NCBI RefSeq assembly: GCF_036311985.1
Contig: NZ_JAZDCJ010000006.1
Direction: 5' to 3' (one strand)
From: JAZDCJ01 sp036311985
Lineage (GTDB): Bacteria > Actinomycetota > Actinomycetes > Actinomycetales > Micrococcaceae
DNA length: 64,000 bases
The notes under the pieces are model-generated. The model had not been told where the DNA came from. It did not search any database and was given only the letters and a program-made list of their open reading frames with translations. Shown piece by piece: positions 1 through 12,765 of the stretch (positions within the stretch are counted from its first letter, which is position 1; every line of letters begins with the position of its first letter). The position numbers were made by a program, and so were the translations under genes.

Positions 1-104
1 GCGAGGTGCCGTACCTGCCAGCCGGTGCAAAGCGTCGGTGCTTGGGGCCCCGCTGCCAGCAGGACCTCGGCCAGGACTTCGCGAGAAGGCGGTACGAATC
101 TCAT
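1..104 (-). CDS. TIGR03085/maleylpyruvate-isomerase-family protein, N-terminus only (partial)
   Basis: The reverse strand from an ATG at 104 encodes MRFVPPSREVLAEVLL followed by APTLCTGWQVRHL before the window ends. The pattern PTLC-x-GW-x-x-x-L is typical of the N-terminal metal-binding helix bundle of the mycothiol-dependent maleylpyruvate isomerase/TIGR03085 families (DinB-like fold), which are common in actinobacteria that make mycothiol. A -10-like TAGTTT (reverse strand, 112-117) lies 7 nt before the ATG, so the transcript is probably leaderless, as for the divergent hisI. Only 34 residues are visible, so family assignment is likely but the substrate is unknown. Confidence 0.7.
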   Translation of the reverse strand, partial: MRFVPPSREVLAEVLLAAGPQAPTLCTGWQVRHL

Positions 105-186
105 CACTGTGAAACTAGCACGGAGCGGCGGCCTTTCGGAGACCATGAAGCCGTCATCCACTGCGTGGCGTGGCCGCCCGAGCGTC

Positions 187-192
187 TAGACT
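187..192 (+). promoter_or_regulatory. -10 element TAGACT for leaderless hisI
   Basis: TAGACT lies 7 nt before the ATG at 200, which places the expected transcription start on or next to the start codon. No Shine-Dalgarno sequence precedes the ATG. This decides the hisI start in favour of 200 rather than an in-frame ATG at 170 that lies upstream of the promoter. Confidence 0.6.
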
Positions 193-199
193 GGCTGCG

Positions 200-616
200 A
201 TGTCGCACAACCCAGCCACCCCCGGCCGCGAGGCCCCCGAATCCACCGCCGCCGGACGGCTCGATCCCGGCGTCGCGGCGCGCCTGAAGAAGGACGGCGA
301 CGGGCTTGTCGCCGCCATCATCCAGCAGCACGGCACCGGCGAGGTGCTGATGCTCGGATGGATGGACGAGGAGGCGCTGCGCCGCACGCTGACCGAGGGC
401 CGCGTCACGTTCTGGTCCCGCTCGCGCCGCGAGTACTGGCGCAAGGGGGACACCTCGGGCCACGTGCAGTTCGTCCGGAGCGCCGCGCTGGACTGCGACG
501 GCGACGCCCTCCTGGTCCAGGTGGAGCAGATCGGGGCGGCCTGCCACACGGGCACGCGCACGTGCTTCGACGGGCGGGGACTCGCCGCCGTCGCCGGGCA
601 CCCCACGGACCACTGA
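200..616 (+). CDS. hisI: phosphoribosyl-AMP cyclohydrolase
   Basis: HisI opens the purine ring of phosphoribosyl-AMP to give ProFAR, the third step of histidine biosynthesis, in the cytoplasm. The 138-residue product has the usual single-domain length. It carries the signature DCDGDALLVQVEQIG (Mg2+-binding aspartates) and the zinc/catalytic segment CHTGTRTCF near the C-terminus. There is no fused HisE domain. The start at 200 follows a -10 hexamer by 7 nt. trpE follows 40 nt downstream on the same strand, an arrangement often seen in actinobacteria, so some read-through into trp is likely. Confidence 0.96.
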   Translation: MSHNPATPGREAPESTAAGRLDPGVAARLKKDGDGLVAAIIQQHGTGEVLMLGWMDEEALRRTLTEGRVTFWSRSRREYWRKGDTSGHVQFVRSAALDCDGDALLVQVEQIGAACHTGTRTCFDGRGLAAVAGHPTDH

Positions 617-656
617 CCAGAACCACCTGCAACCGCACCACGGAGAGCGCCACAGC

Positions 657-2207
657 ATGCACCAGCTTGGGGTCGTAGGACCCACCCTCGACGAGTTCCG
701 CGCCCTGGCCCCCGGCCGCCGCGTGATCCCCGTGACGCTGCGCGTCCTGGCCGACGAGCTGACGCCCATCGCGATCTACAACCGCCTCGCGCAGGGCCGT
801 CCCGGCACCTTCCTCATGGAGAGCGCCGCGGCGGGCGGCGTGTGGAGCCGCCACTCGTTCATCGGCGTCGATTCGCCGGCCACGCTGACGACGCGGGACG
901 GCAGGGCGCACTGGATCGGCGAGACTCCCGCGGGCATCCCGACAGGGGGCAGCGTCGTGGACGTCCTGCGGGACACGGTCGCCTTCCTCAAGACGGAACC
1001 CCTGCCCGGCCTGCCGCCGCTGACCTCCGGCATGGTGGGCTTCATCGGCTGGGACTGCGTGCGCTATTGGGAGAAGCTGCCGAGCCCCCCGCTGGACGAC
1101 CTGGGCCTGCCCGAGCTCGCCATGAACCTCGTCGGGGACATGGCTGTGCACGACAACACGGACGGGACCGTGACCCTCATCGCCAACGCGATCAACCACG
1201 ACGGCGCGGCGACGGGTGTCGACGCGGCCTACGCGCACGCCGTCGAGCGCCTCGAGGCCATGCTGGAGCAGCTCGGCGCCCCGCGCGGGGCCCATCTGGC
1301 CGCGTTCTCCGGGACCGACGTGCCCACGCAGGAACTCATGGACTCCGTCACGCACAGCTGGGACGAGGACGGCTACCGGGCCGCCATCCTGCGCGGCAAG
1401 GAGGCGATCGTGGACGGCGACGTCTTCCAGGTCGTCGTCTCGCGCCGCTTCGAGCTGGAGACGGGCGCCTCCCCGCTGGACGTGTACCGGATCCTGCGCA
1501 CCACGAATCCGAGCCCCTACATGTACCTCTACAACCTGCAGGACCACGACGGCCGCCCCTACGCGATCGTCGGCTCCTCGCCGGAGGCGCTCGTGACCGT
1601 GGACGGCCGCCAGGTCGTCACGCACCCGATCGCGGGGTCGCGGCCCCGCGGGGGCGACTTCGAGGCCGATGTCCTGCTCGAGAAGGACCTCCTGGAGGAC
1701 GAGAAGGAGCGGGCCGAGCACCTCATGCTCGTCGACCTCTCCCGCAACGACCTGTCCAAGGTCTGCGTCCCCGGGACCGTCGAGGTGAGCCAGTTCATGG
1801 AGGTCGAGCGCTTCAGCCACATCATGCACCTCGTCTCCAATGTCGTCGGGCACCTCGCCGAGGACGCCACGGCCTACGACGTCCTGGCCGCGACCTTCCC
1901 GGCCGGGACCCTGTCCGGCGCGCCGAAGCCCCGCGCCCTGCGCCTGCTGGACGAGATGGAACCCCACCGGAGGGGCATCTACGGCGGCGTGGTCGGCTAC
2001 CTCGATTTCGCGGGGGACATGGACCTGGCGATCGCCATCCGCTCGGCCCTGCTCAAGGACGGCCGGGCCTATGTCCAGGCCGGGGGCGGGATCGTGGCGG
2101 ACTCCCAGCTCGACGCCGAGGCCCAGGAGAGCGTGAACAAGACCGCGGCACCGCTGCGCGCCGTCTGGGCGGCCGGGACCATGGCCGCGGCCCGGCAGGA
2201 GGCGTGA
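657..2207 (+). CDS. trpE: anthranilate synthase component I
   Basis: TrpE converts chorismate to anthranilate using ammonia delivered by the TrpG glutaminase; trpG is not in this window. The 516-residue product has the N-terminal regulatory region (FLMESAAAGGVWSRHSF, where tryptophan feedback normally acts) and the chorismate-binding C-terminal domain with NPSPYMYL, HPIAGSRPRG, LVDLSRNDL and FPAGTLSGAPKPRA. GGAGAG at 642-647 is a suitable ribosome site for the ATG at 657. The stop overlaps the next start by one base (TGATG), showing translational coupling. The hisI-trpE gap is too short for a Trp-codon leader peptide, and none was seen. Confidence 0.97.
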   Translation: MHQLGVVGPTLDEFRALAPGRRVIPVTLRVLADELTPIAIYNRLAQGRPGTFLMESAAAGGVWSRHSFIGVDSPATLTTRDGRAHWIGETPAGIPTGGSVVDVLRDTVAFLKTEPLPGLPPLTSGMVGFIGWDCVRYWEKLPSPPLDDLGLPELAMNLVGDMAVHDNTDGTVTLIANAINHDGAATGVDAAYAHAVERLEAMLEQLGAPRGAHLAAFSGTDVPTQELMDSVTHSWDEDGYRAAILRGKEAIVDGDVFQVVVSRRFELETGASPLDVYRILRTTNPSPYMYLYNLQDHDGRPYAIVGSSPEALVTVDGRQVVTHPIAGSRPRGGDFEADVLLEKDLLEDEKERAEHLMLVDLSRNDLSKVCVPGTVEVSQFMEVERFSHIMHLVSNVVGHLAEDATAYDVLAATFPAGTLSGAPKPRALRLLDEMEPHRRGIYGGVVGYLDFAGDMDLAIAIRSALLKDGRAYVQAGGGIVADSQLDAEAQESVNKTAAPLRAVWAAGTMAAARQEA

Positions 2208-2854
2208 TGCCCGCCGAGGGCGTCCGGCGCCGCCCGGGCCGCCGCGGCGTCGTCCTCGCCGCCATCGCCGGGGCGGGCCTCGCGCTCGCCGGGACCACGC
2301 AGACCTGGATCCAGGTCCTCCCCGCCGCGGGTTCCGTGGTCCGCGCGCCCATCGACGTCCCGGGTTCCTCGGCGGCTGCCGCTGTCGCCGCCCTCGCGGT
2401 GGTCTCCCTCGCCGGGGCGGTCGCCGCGGCGATTGCCGGCCGCGTCGCCCGGATCGTCATCGCCGTGCTCCTGGCCGTCGCCGGGATCGGCATCGCCGCC
2501 TCGGCGGCGACCGTCTTCGCCGATCCGCGGCGCGCCGCCGCGGGGGTCGTCGGCGAGGCGGCGGGCACCGCCACCGTTCCCGGGGACTACGCGGTGACGG
2601 CGTGGCCCGTCCTCGTCGCCGTGGCAGGGGCCTGCGTCCTGGCGGCCGCCGTCGCCCTCGTCGTCGTGGGCCGGCACTGGAACGCCGATCGCAAGTACGA
2701 CCCGGCCGCTGCCGCCGTTCCGGCCGGTACCGGTTCCGGGGACGCCGTCGACGGCCCGCAGGCGGCCGAGCCGGGCGGCCGGTCCGCACCGGCACCGTTG
2801 GACGAGATCGACGGATGGGACAGCCTCTCCCGGGGCGAGGACCCGACCCGCTGA
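2207..2854 (+). CDS. Trp biosynthesis-associated membrane protein (TIGR02234-like)
   Basis: A 215-residue membrane protein coupled to trpE by TGATG. An arginine-rich N-terminus precedes about four hydrophobic segments (roughly residues 14-30, 55-75, 80-103 and 125-150); GTTQTWIQV follows the first. The C-terminus ends WDSLSRGEDPTR, a motif typical of the actinobacterial family TIGR02234 that sits in trp operons. Its biochemical role is not established; position and coupling suggest a role linked to tryptophan synthesis or transport. Alanine/valine content is extreme, as usual for membrane proteins at this GC level. Confidence 0.85.
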   Translation: MPAEGVRRRPGRRGVVLAAIAGAGLALAGTTQTWIQVLPAAGSVVRAPIDVPGSSAAAAVAALAVVSLAGAVAAAIAGRVARIVIAVLLAVAGIGIAASAATVFADPRRAAAGVVGEAAGTATVPGDYAVTAWPVLVAVAGACVLAAAVALVVVGRHWNADRKYDPAAAAVPAGTGSGDAVDGPQAAEPGGRSAPAPLDEIDGWDSLSRGEDPTR

Positions 2855-2906
2855 TCCGGGGCCCTTCCACGGGCGCAACATGGCCCGCGTCCCCGCCGCT
2901 CCATGG

Positions 2907-2912
2907 CAGAAT
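2907..2912 (+). promoter_or_regulatory. possible -10 element (CAGAAT) upstream of the HGxxPAAW gene
   Basis: The string ATGGCAGAATG occurs here and, nearly identically, 6 nt before the HAD phosphatase start near 47560. The hexamer CAGAAT at 2907-2912 would start a transcript around 2919, giving a leader of about 50 nt. It may be an internal promoter for trpC-B-A. No convincing -35 was seen. Confidence 0.35.
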
Positions 2913-2970
2913 GGATCACGATCCACCGGGGCAGCGCCCCGCCAGCACTGCGATGAGGAGTACCAGAGCC

Positions 2971-3240
2971 ATGGCCACGAACGCCACCGTCCAGACCCCC
3001 GAAGGCGTCGATCCGATGCACGCCGAACCGGTCGGCCACGGCAACAGCGTCGCCGCATGGGCCACCGTGGGCGTCATGATGGTCGGCAGCGTCATCGCCT
3101 GCCTCGGTTTCGCCCTGACCCTGATCCCGGTGCTCGCCGTCGGCGTCGCCCTCATCCCCGTGGGACTCGTCCTCGGCGGCGTGCTGAAGAAGGCCGGCTA
3201 CGGCGTCGGCGGCAGCAAGTCCAAGAACAACGGACACTAG
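2971..3240 (+). CDS. HGxxPAAW family small membrane protein
   Basis: An 89-residue protein with the sequence GHGNSVAAW just before two closely spaced hydrophobic segments (about residues 30-72) and a basic tail GGSKSKNNGH. This fits the actinobacterial HGxxPAAW (DUF6704-like) family found between the Trp-associated membrane protein and trpC. Function is unknown. GAGGAG at 2955-2960 sits 10 nt before the ATG at 2971 and selects it over an in-frame ATG at 2953. The stop is 2 nt from the trpC GTG. Confidence 0.85.
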   Translation: MATNATVQTPEGVDPMHAEPVGHGNSVAAWATVGVMMVGSVIACLGFALTLIPVLAVGVALIPVGLVLGGVLKKAGYGVGGSKSKNNGH

Positions 3241-3242
3241 GC

Positions 3243-4070
3243 GTGAGCGTCCTCGATCAGATCATCGAGGGTGTCCGTGAAGATCTCGAGCGCCGCCGTG
3301 CGGAGATCGCGCTCGAGGAGCTGAAGCAGCGCGCCCTCGACGCACCCGCGGCCCACGATGCCTACGCGGCCCTCGGCGGCGGATCGCCCGCCGAACGGGA
3401 CAACAGGCTGAGGGTCGTCGCCGAGGTCAAGCGCAAGAGCCCGTCCAAGGGCGCGCTCGCCGACATCCCCGAACCCGCCGTGCTCGCGGCCGACTATGCG
3501 GCGGGCGGCGCCTCCGTCATCTCCGTCCTCACCGAGGAACGGCGCTTCGGCGGATCACTCGCCGACTTCGATGCCGTGCGGGCCGCCGTCGTCACGCCGC
3601 TGCTGCGCAAGGACTTCATCGTCGACGAGTACCAGGTCTGGGAAGCGCGCGCCCACGGGGCCGACCTCGTCCTGCTCATCGTCGCCGCCCTCGACGACGC
3701 CGGGCTGGCCCGCCTCCTGGACCTCGCCCGGACGCTCGGGATGGAGGCCCTCGTCGAGACCCACACCGAGGAGGAGGTCCAGCGGGCCGTCGCCGCCGGC
3801 GCCAGGATCATCGGCGTCAACGTGCGCAACCTCAAGACCCTCGACGTCGACCGCTCCACCTTCGCCCGGCTCGCCGCCTCGATCCCGTCCGAGGCCGTGA
3901 TCGTCGCCGAGTCCGGCGTCCGCGACGCCGCCGACGTCGCCGGCTATGCCGCCCAGGGGGCCGACGCCGTCCTGGTCGGCGAGGCCCTGGTCAAGGACCG
4001 GGAGCCGCGCGAAGCCGTCGCGGCGTTCATCGCAGCCGGGACCGCGGCGCGCCCCGCCCGAACAGCCTGA
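3243..4070 (+). CDS. trpC: indole-3-glycerol phosphate synthase
   Basis: TrpC ring-closes CdRP to indole-3-glycerol phosphate, the substrate of TrpA. The 275-residue protein shows the (beta/alpha)8 landmarks: VAEVKRKSPSKG (catalytic lysine), SVLTEERRFGGS, LLRKDFIVDEYQ, ALVETHTEEE, GVNVRNLKTL and VAESGV. There is no fused PRAI domain. The GTG start at 3243 gives VSVLDQIIEGV, the usual N-terminus of actinobacterial TrpC, and lies 2 nt after the preceding stop, so translation is coupled. Confidence 0.97.
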   Translation: MSVLDQIIEGVREDLERRRAEIALEELKQRALDAPAAHDAYAALGGGSPAERDNRLRVVAEVKRKSPSKGALADIPEPAVLAADYAAGGASVISVLTEERRFGGSLADFDAVRAAVVTPLLRKDFIVDEYQVWEARAHGADLVLLIVAALDDAGLARLLDLARTLGMEALVETHTEEEVQRAVAAGARIIGVNVRNLKTLDVDRSTFARLAASIPSEAVIVAESGVRDAADVAGYAAQGADAVLVGEALVKDREPREAVAAFIAAGTAARPARTA

Positions 4071-4136
4071 GCGGAACCGGTCCTGAGCGGACCGGAGCCC
4101 GCAGCCCCAGCACCACCGAGACGAAGGACGGCCACC

Positions 4137-5435
4137 ATGAGCCACAGCGCAGAACAGCCCGCGGGAGACGGCCCCGCACCGGACGCGGAGGCGTTCCTCG
4201 CCGGGCCCGGGCTGCGCCACGCGCCCGGCCCGTACTTCGGCGACTACGGCGGCCGGTGGATGCCCGAGTCGCTCATCGCCGCGCTCGACGAGCTCCAGGA
4301 CACCTTCGAGAAGGCCAAGGCCGATCCGGAGTTCATCGAGCAGGTGCGCGAGCTCAACAAGAACTACTCCGGGCGCCCGTCGCTGCTGACCGAGGCCAAG
4401 CGCTTCTCCGCGCATGCGGGCGGAGTGCGCGTCTTCCTCAAGCGGGAGGACCTGAACCACACCGGCAGCCACAAGATCAACAACGTCCTCGGCCAGGCCC
4501 TCCTGGCCAAGCGCATGGGCAAGACCCGCATCATCGCCGAGACGGGCGCCGGCCAGCACGGCGTGGCCAGCGCCACGGCCGCCGCCCTCCTGGGCCTCGA
4601 GTGCGTGGTGTACATGGGCGCGGAGGACACGCGCCGACAGGCCCTGAACGTCGCCCGCATGCAGCTCCTCGGGGCCTCGGTGGTCCCCGTGACCGCGGGG
4701 TCCCAGACCCTCAAGGACGCCATCAACGAGGCGCTGCGGGACTGGGTCACCAACGTCGACACGACGCACTACCTCCTGGGCACGGCCGCGGGTGCGCACC
4801 CGTTCCCGGCGCTCGTGCGGTACTTCCACGAGGTCATCGGGGACGAGGCCCGCGAGCAGGTCCTGGCCCAGACGGGCCGGCTCCCGGACGCCGTCTGCGC
4901 CTGCATCGGCGGAGGCTCGAACGCGATCGGCATCTTCCACGGGTTCCTCGACGACCCCTCCGTCGAGCTGTACGGCTTCGAGGCCGGAGGCGACGGCGTC
5001 GACACGGGCCGCCACGCGGCGACCATCACGCTCGGCCGGCCCGGCGTGCTGCACGGGGCGCGGAGCTACCTCATGCAGGACGAGGACGGCCAGACCATCG
5101 AATCCCATTCGATCTCGGCCGGGCTCGACTACCCCGGCGTCGGGCCCGAGCACTCCTACCTCCACGACATCGGCCGGGTGAAGTACGAGCCCATCACCGA
5201 CACGGAGGCCATGGAGGCCTTCAGCCTGCTGTGCCGCACCGAGGGGATCATCCCCGCGATCGAGTCCGCCCACGCCCTGGCCGGAGCGCTGAAGGTGGGC
5301 CGCCGGGCGGCCGGGTCCGCGGCGGACCCGGGCGACGTCGTCGTCCTCGTGAACCTCTCGGGGCGCGGGGACAAGGACGTCGGCACGGCGGCCGAATGGT
5401 TCAACCTCATCGAGAACGCCGAAGGGCAGGCCTAG
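4137..5435 (+). CDS. trpB: tryptophan synthase beta chain
   Basis: TrpB condenses indole with serine in a PLP-dependent reaction and forms the alpha2-beta2 complex with TrpA. At 432 residues it is of normal length. Visible landmarks are YFGDYGGRWMPE near the N-terminus, the PLP-lysine segment LNHTGSHKINN (K113), the GAGQHG loop, and the phosphate-binding GGGSNAIG. AAGGA about 10 nt upstream supports the ATG at 4137. The stop is 2 nt from trpA. Confidence 0.98.
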   Translation: MSHSAEQPAGDGPAPDAEAFLAGPGLRHAPGPYFGDYGGRWMPESLIAALDELQDTFEKAKADPEFIEQVRELNKNYSGRPSLLTEAKRFSAHAGGVRVFLKREDLNHTGSHKINNVLGQALLAKRMGKTRIIAETGAGQHGVASATAAALLGLECVVYMGAEDTRRQALNVARMQLLGASVVPVTAGSQTLKDAINEALRDWVTNVDTTHYLLGTAAGAHPFPALVRYFHEVIGDEAREQVLAQTGRLPDAVCACIGGGSNAIGIFHGFLDDPSVELYGFEAGGDGVDTGRHAATITLGRPGVLHGARSYLMQDEDGQTIESHSISAGLDYPGVGPEHSYLHDIGRVKYEPITDTEAMEAFSLLCRTEGIIPAIESAHALAGALKVGRRAAGSAADPGDVVVLVNLSGRGDKDVGTAAEWFNLIENAEGQA

Positions 5436-5437
5436 CC

Positions 5438-6256
5438 ATGACGGACTCCATCCTCCCCGCGCCGGCCACGCACGCCAGCAAGTCCGCGGCCGCGATCGAA
5501 CGGGCCAGGGCCGCTGGCCGACCGGCGCTGATCTGCTACCTCCCGGCCGGTTTCCCGGACGTGCAGACCACGATCGACGCCGCCGTCGCGATGGCCGAGA
5601 ACGGTGCCGACGTGATTGAGATCGGGATCCCCTATTCCGATCCCGTCATGGACGGGCACGTCATCCAGGCGGCCACCGTCCAGGCCCTCGCGGACGGCTT
5701 CCGCGTCGCCCAGGTCTTCGAGATCGTCCGGGGCATCACCTCCCGCTGCGACGCGGCCGTGCTCGTGATGACCTACTGGAACCCCGTCCTCCGGCTCGGC
5801 GTGGACGAGTTCTCCCGCCGCCTCGCCGAGGCCGGGGGCGCCGGGCTCATCACGCCCGACCTGATTCCCGATGAGGCCGCCGAATGGTTCGAGGCCTCGG
5901 ACCGCTACGGACTGGACCGCGTGTTCCTCGTGGCGCCCAGTTCCACGCCGGAGCGCATGAAGGCCACCGTCGAGGCGAGCCGCGGGTTTGTCTACTGCGT
6001 CTCCATCATGGGCGTGACCGGCGCGCGGGACAGCGTCTCGAGCGCCGCCGAGGCCGTCGTCGAGGCCGCACATGCCGCCGGTGCCGAGCGGGCGTGCGTC
6101 GGGCTCGGCGTCTCCGCCGCCGCGCACGTGCGCGAGATCGGCGCATACGCCGACGGGGTCATCGTCGGGACCGCGCTCGTGGCCGCCCTCCGTGACGGGG
6201 GAGTCGACGCCGTCGCACGCCTGACCGCCGAGCTCAGCGGCCGCGCCGTGGCCTGA
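5438..6256 (+). CDS. trpA: tryptophan synthase alpha chain
   Basis: TrpA cleaves indole-3-glycerol phosphate and channels indole to TrpB. The 272-residue TIM barrel has the catalytic glutamate in VIEIGIPYSDP and the catalytic aspartate in LITPDLIPDE, plus GFVYCVSIMGVTG and GLGVS phosphate-binding turns. It starts 2 nt after the trpB stop. It is the last gene of the trp cluster; in many relatives lgt follows here, but in this window about 395 nt of non-coding sequence leads to gltB. Confidence 0.98.
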   Translation: MTDSILPAPATHASKSAAAIERARAAGRPALICYLPAGFPDVQTTIDAAVAMAENGADVIEIGIPYSDPVMDGHVIQAATVQALADGFRVAQVFEIVRGITSRCDAAVLVMTYWNPVLRLGVDEFSRRLAEAGGAGLITPDLIPDEAAEWFEASDRYGLDRVFLVAPSSTPERMKATVEASRGFVYCVSIMGVTGARDSVSSAAEAVVEAAHAAGAERACVGLGVSAAAHVREIGAYADGVIVGTALVAALRDGGVDAVARLTAELSGRAVA

Positions 6257-6651
6257 GATCCCGGTGCCCGGCAGGGCCGCGGACGCCCGTAAAAATCCGG
6301 CGCGGTCTGGGGAGCGCCGCTCCGCGGATGCTAATCTCTCCCTACTTCGGTAGAGCGGTCGCCCGAGCACCTCGGGGCGCCCCTCCGCCGGAGAAGCCGG
6401 TACCGCGGCAACCTGCCTGGGCGCCGGCCACCACAACGACGTGGGTTTCCGTTTCGTGGAACACCGCCCCACCATCTGGCGGCCCACCGCGGCCGGGACG
6501 GCGGCGCGATGCCCGACATCGCCCCCCTCCCGACTCATCAGGGTCCGGCCGGCCACCACGGCCGCCGTCGGCCCCCGGGGCCAATGCAGTCCCCTCCGAA
6601 CACTGTGCACCGCACCAGCGGTCGACCTGCTTCCCACGGAGAAAGGACACC
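6257..6651 (+). promoter_or_regulatory. gltB promoter and long structured 5' leader
   Basis: No gene is seen in these 395 nt. A -10-like TAATCT at 6332-6337 would start a transcript near 6343 and leave a leader of about 310 nt. The leader would begin with a CUAC-UUCG-GUAG tetraloop hairpin (6342-6353). It continues with CCCGAG-CAC-CTCGGG (6362-6376) and several further GC-rich inverted repeats. GAGAAAGGA close to the ATG is a good ribosome site. Such length suggests regulation at the RNA level, but I could not match it to a known riboswitch class. Confidence 0.45.
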
Positions 6652-11248
<4,597 letters not shown>

Positions 11249-11256
<8 letters not shown>

Positions 11257-12706
11257 TCCGCGTGGATTCTTGAAGGTACGCGAACGCCAGACCCAGCCCC
11301 GCCGGCCCGTGCCGGTGCGGATCATGGACTGGAAGGAGGTCTACGAGCGCCAGGAAGCCGGAACCCTGAACGCCCAGGCCGGGCGCTGCATGGACTGCGG
11401 CGTTCCGTTCTGCCACCAGGGCTGTCCGCTCGGGAACCTCATCCCCGAGTGGAACGACCTCGTCTGGCGGGGCCGCATGGACCAGGCGAGCGAGCGGCTG
11501 CACGCGACGAACAACTTCCCCGAGTTCACGGGGCGCCTGTGCCCGGCGCCGTGCGAGTCCTCGTGCGTGCTGGGCATCAACCAGCCCGCCGTGACGATCA
11601 AGCAGGTCGAGGTCTCGATCGCCGATCAGGCGTTCGACGACGGGGTCGTGGTCCCGGTGCTGCCCCAGCGGCACACCGACCAGACGATCGCCGTCGTCGG
11701 CTCCGGACCCGCGGGCCTGGCCGCCGCCCAGCAGCTGACCCGCGCGGGGCACACCGTGGCGGTCTACGAACGGGACGACGCGATCGGCGGCCTGCTGCGC
11801 TACGGGATCCCGGACTTCAAGATGGAGAAGTCCGTCCTGGACCGCCGCCTGGCCCAGATGGCGGCCGAGGGGACGCGCTTCCGGACCAACGTGGAGCTCG
11901 GCAAGGACATCTCCTGGGACCAGCTGCGCCGGCGCTACGACGCCGTCGTGGTGGCGACCGGGGCGAGCGTGCCCCGCGACCTGCCGATCGCCGGGCGGGA
12001 GCTCGACGGCGTCCACTTCGCCATGGAGTACCTCGTCCAGGCCAATCGCGTCGTGGCCGGCGAGGAGGTGCCCGGGCAGATCGACGCCCGCGGCAAGCAC
12101 GTGGTCATCCTCGGCGGCGGCGACACCGGCGCCGACTGCATCGGCACCGCCCACCGCCATCAGGCGGCCTCGGTGACGACGCTCGCCATCGGCAAGCAGC
12201 CGCCGACCGAGCGCCCCGGCCACCAGCCGTGGCCGATGTTCCCGACCCTTTTCGAGGTCGCGAGCGCCCATGAGGAGGGCGGTGAGCGCACTTACCTCGC
12301 GTCTACGGTAGAGTTTGTTGGCGAGGACGGTCGAGTGACCGGGATCACGGTCGCGGAGACCGAGTTCGTGGACGGCAAGCGGCTCCCGAAGGCCGGTACC
12401 GAACGGACCATTCCCGCCGACCTCGTCCTCCTGGCCCTCGGTTTCACCGGGCCCGAGCCCGCGGGGCTCGGCGAACAGGCCGGCACCGAGTTTGACGACC
12501 GGGGCAACGTCGCCCGTGACGGTTACTACATGACCAACACGCCCGGCGTGTTCGTCGCCGGCGACGCCGGCCGCGGACAGTCGCTGATCGTGTGGGCCAT
12601 TGCCGAAGGGCGCGCGTGCGCCGCGGCGGTGGACAAGTACCTGATGGGCGACACCCGGCTCCCCGCTCCCGTGGCGCCGACCGACCAGTCCATCAGCATG
12701 CTCTGA
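11249..12706 (+). CDS. gltD: glutamate synthase small subunit
   Basis: GltD oxidises NADPH and passes electrons through FAD and Fe-S centres to GltB. The 485-residue protein has the N-terminal cysteine clusters CMDCGVPFCHQGCPLGN and RLCPAPCESSCVLG, an FAD-binding GSGPAGLAAAQQL, an NADPH-binding GGGDTGADCIG, and the C-terminal FAD motif GVFVAGDAGRGQSLIVWAI. Its GTG start lies inside the end of gltB, with TTGGAGG at about 11236-11242 as ribosome site. A stem-loop at 12707-12730 ends the operon. Confidence 0.98.
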
Positions 12707-12730
12707 CGGGGGCGCCGCATGGCGCCCCCG
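12707..12730 (+). terminator. stem-loop after gltD
   Basis: A perfect 10-bp stem (CGGGGGCGCC / GGCGCCCCCG) with a GCAT loop begins one base after the gltD stop codon. There is no U-tract, which is common for actinobacterial intrinsic terminators. Confidence 0.7.
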
Positions 12731-12765
12731 GCACCTGACGAAGTAAAGCGGAGAGGCTGAGGAAA

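Noticed and set aside
170..199. Upstream in-frame ATG for hisI
   Set aside because: It lies before the -10 element TAGACT at 187-192, so it would not be on the transcript; the added residues are not family-like.
6..287. A 93-codon plus-strand frame at the left edge
   Set aside because: The sequence is arginine/proline-rich noise, overlaps hisI out of frame and contradicts the well-supported reverse-strand partial gene and the hisI promoter.
617..656. Trp attenuator or leader peptide before trpE
   Set aside because: The gap to hisI is 40 nt, with no small frame containing Trp codons and no alternative hairpins.
6250..6300. CTGAGAT motif resembling a TPP riboswitch near the trpA stop
   Set aside because: It overlaps the trpA stop codon and the rest of the TPP aptamer is absent.
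6375..6480. SAM-type riboswitch suggested by GGCAACC in the gltB leader
   Set aside because: The required closing helix and the other conserved core segments of the SAM-I or SAM-IV classes were not found around it; kept only as an unclassified leader.
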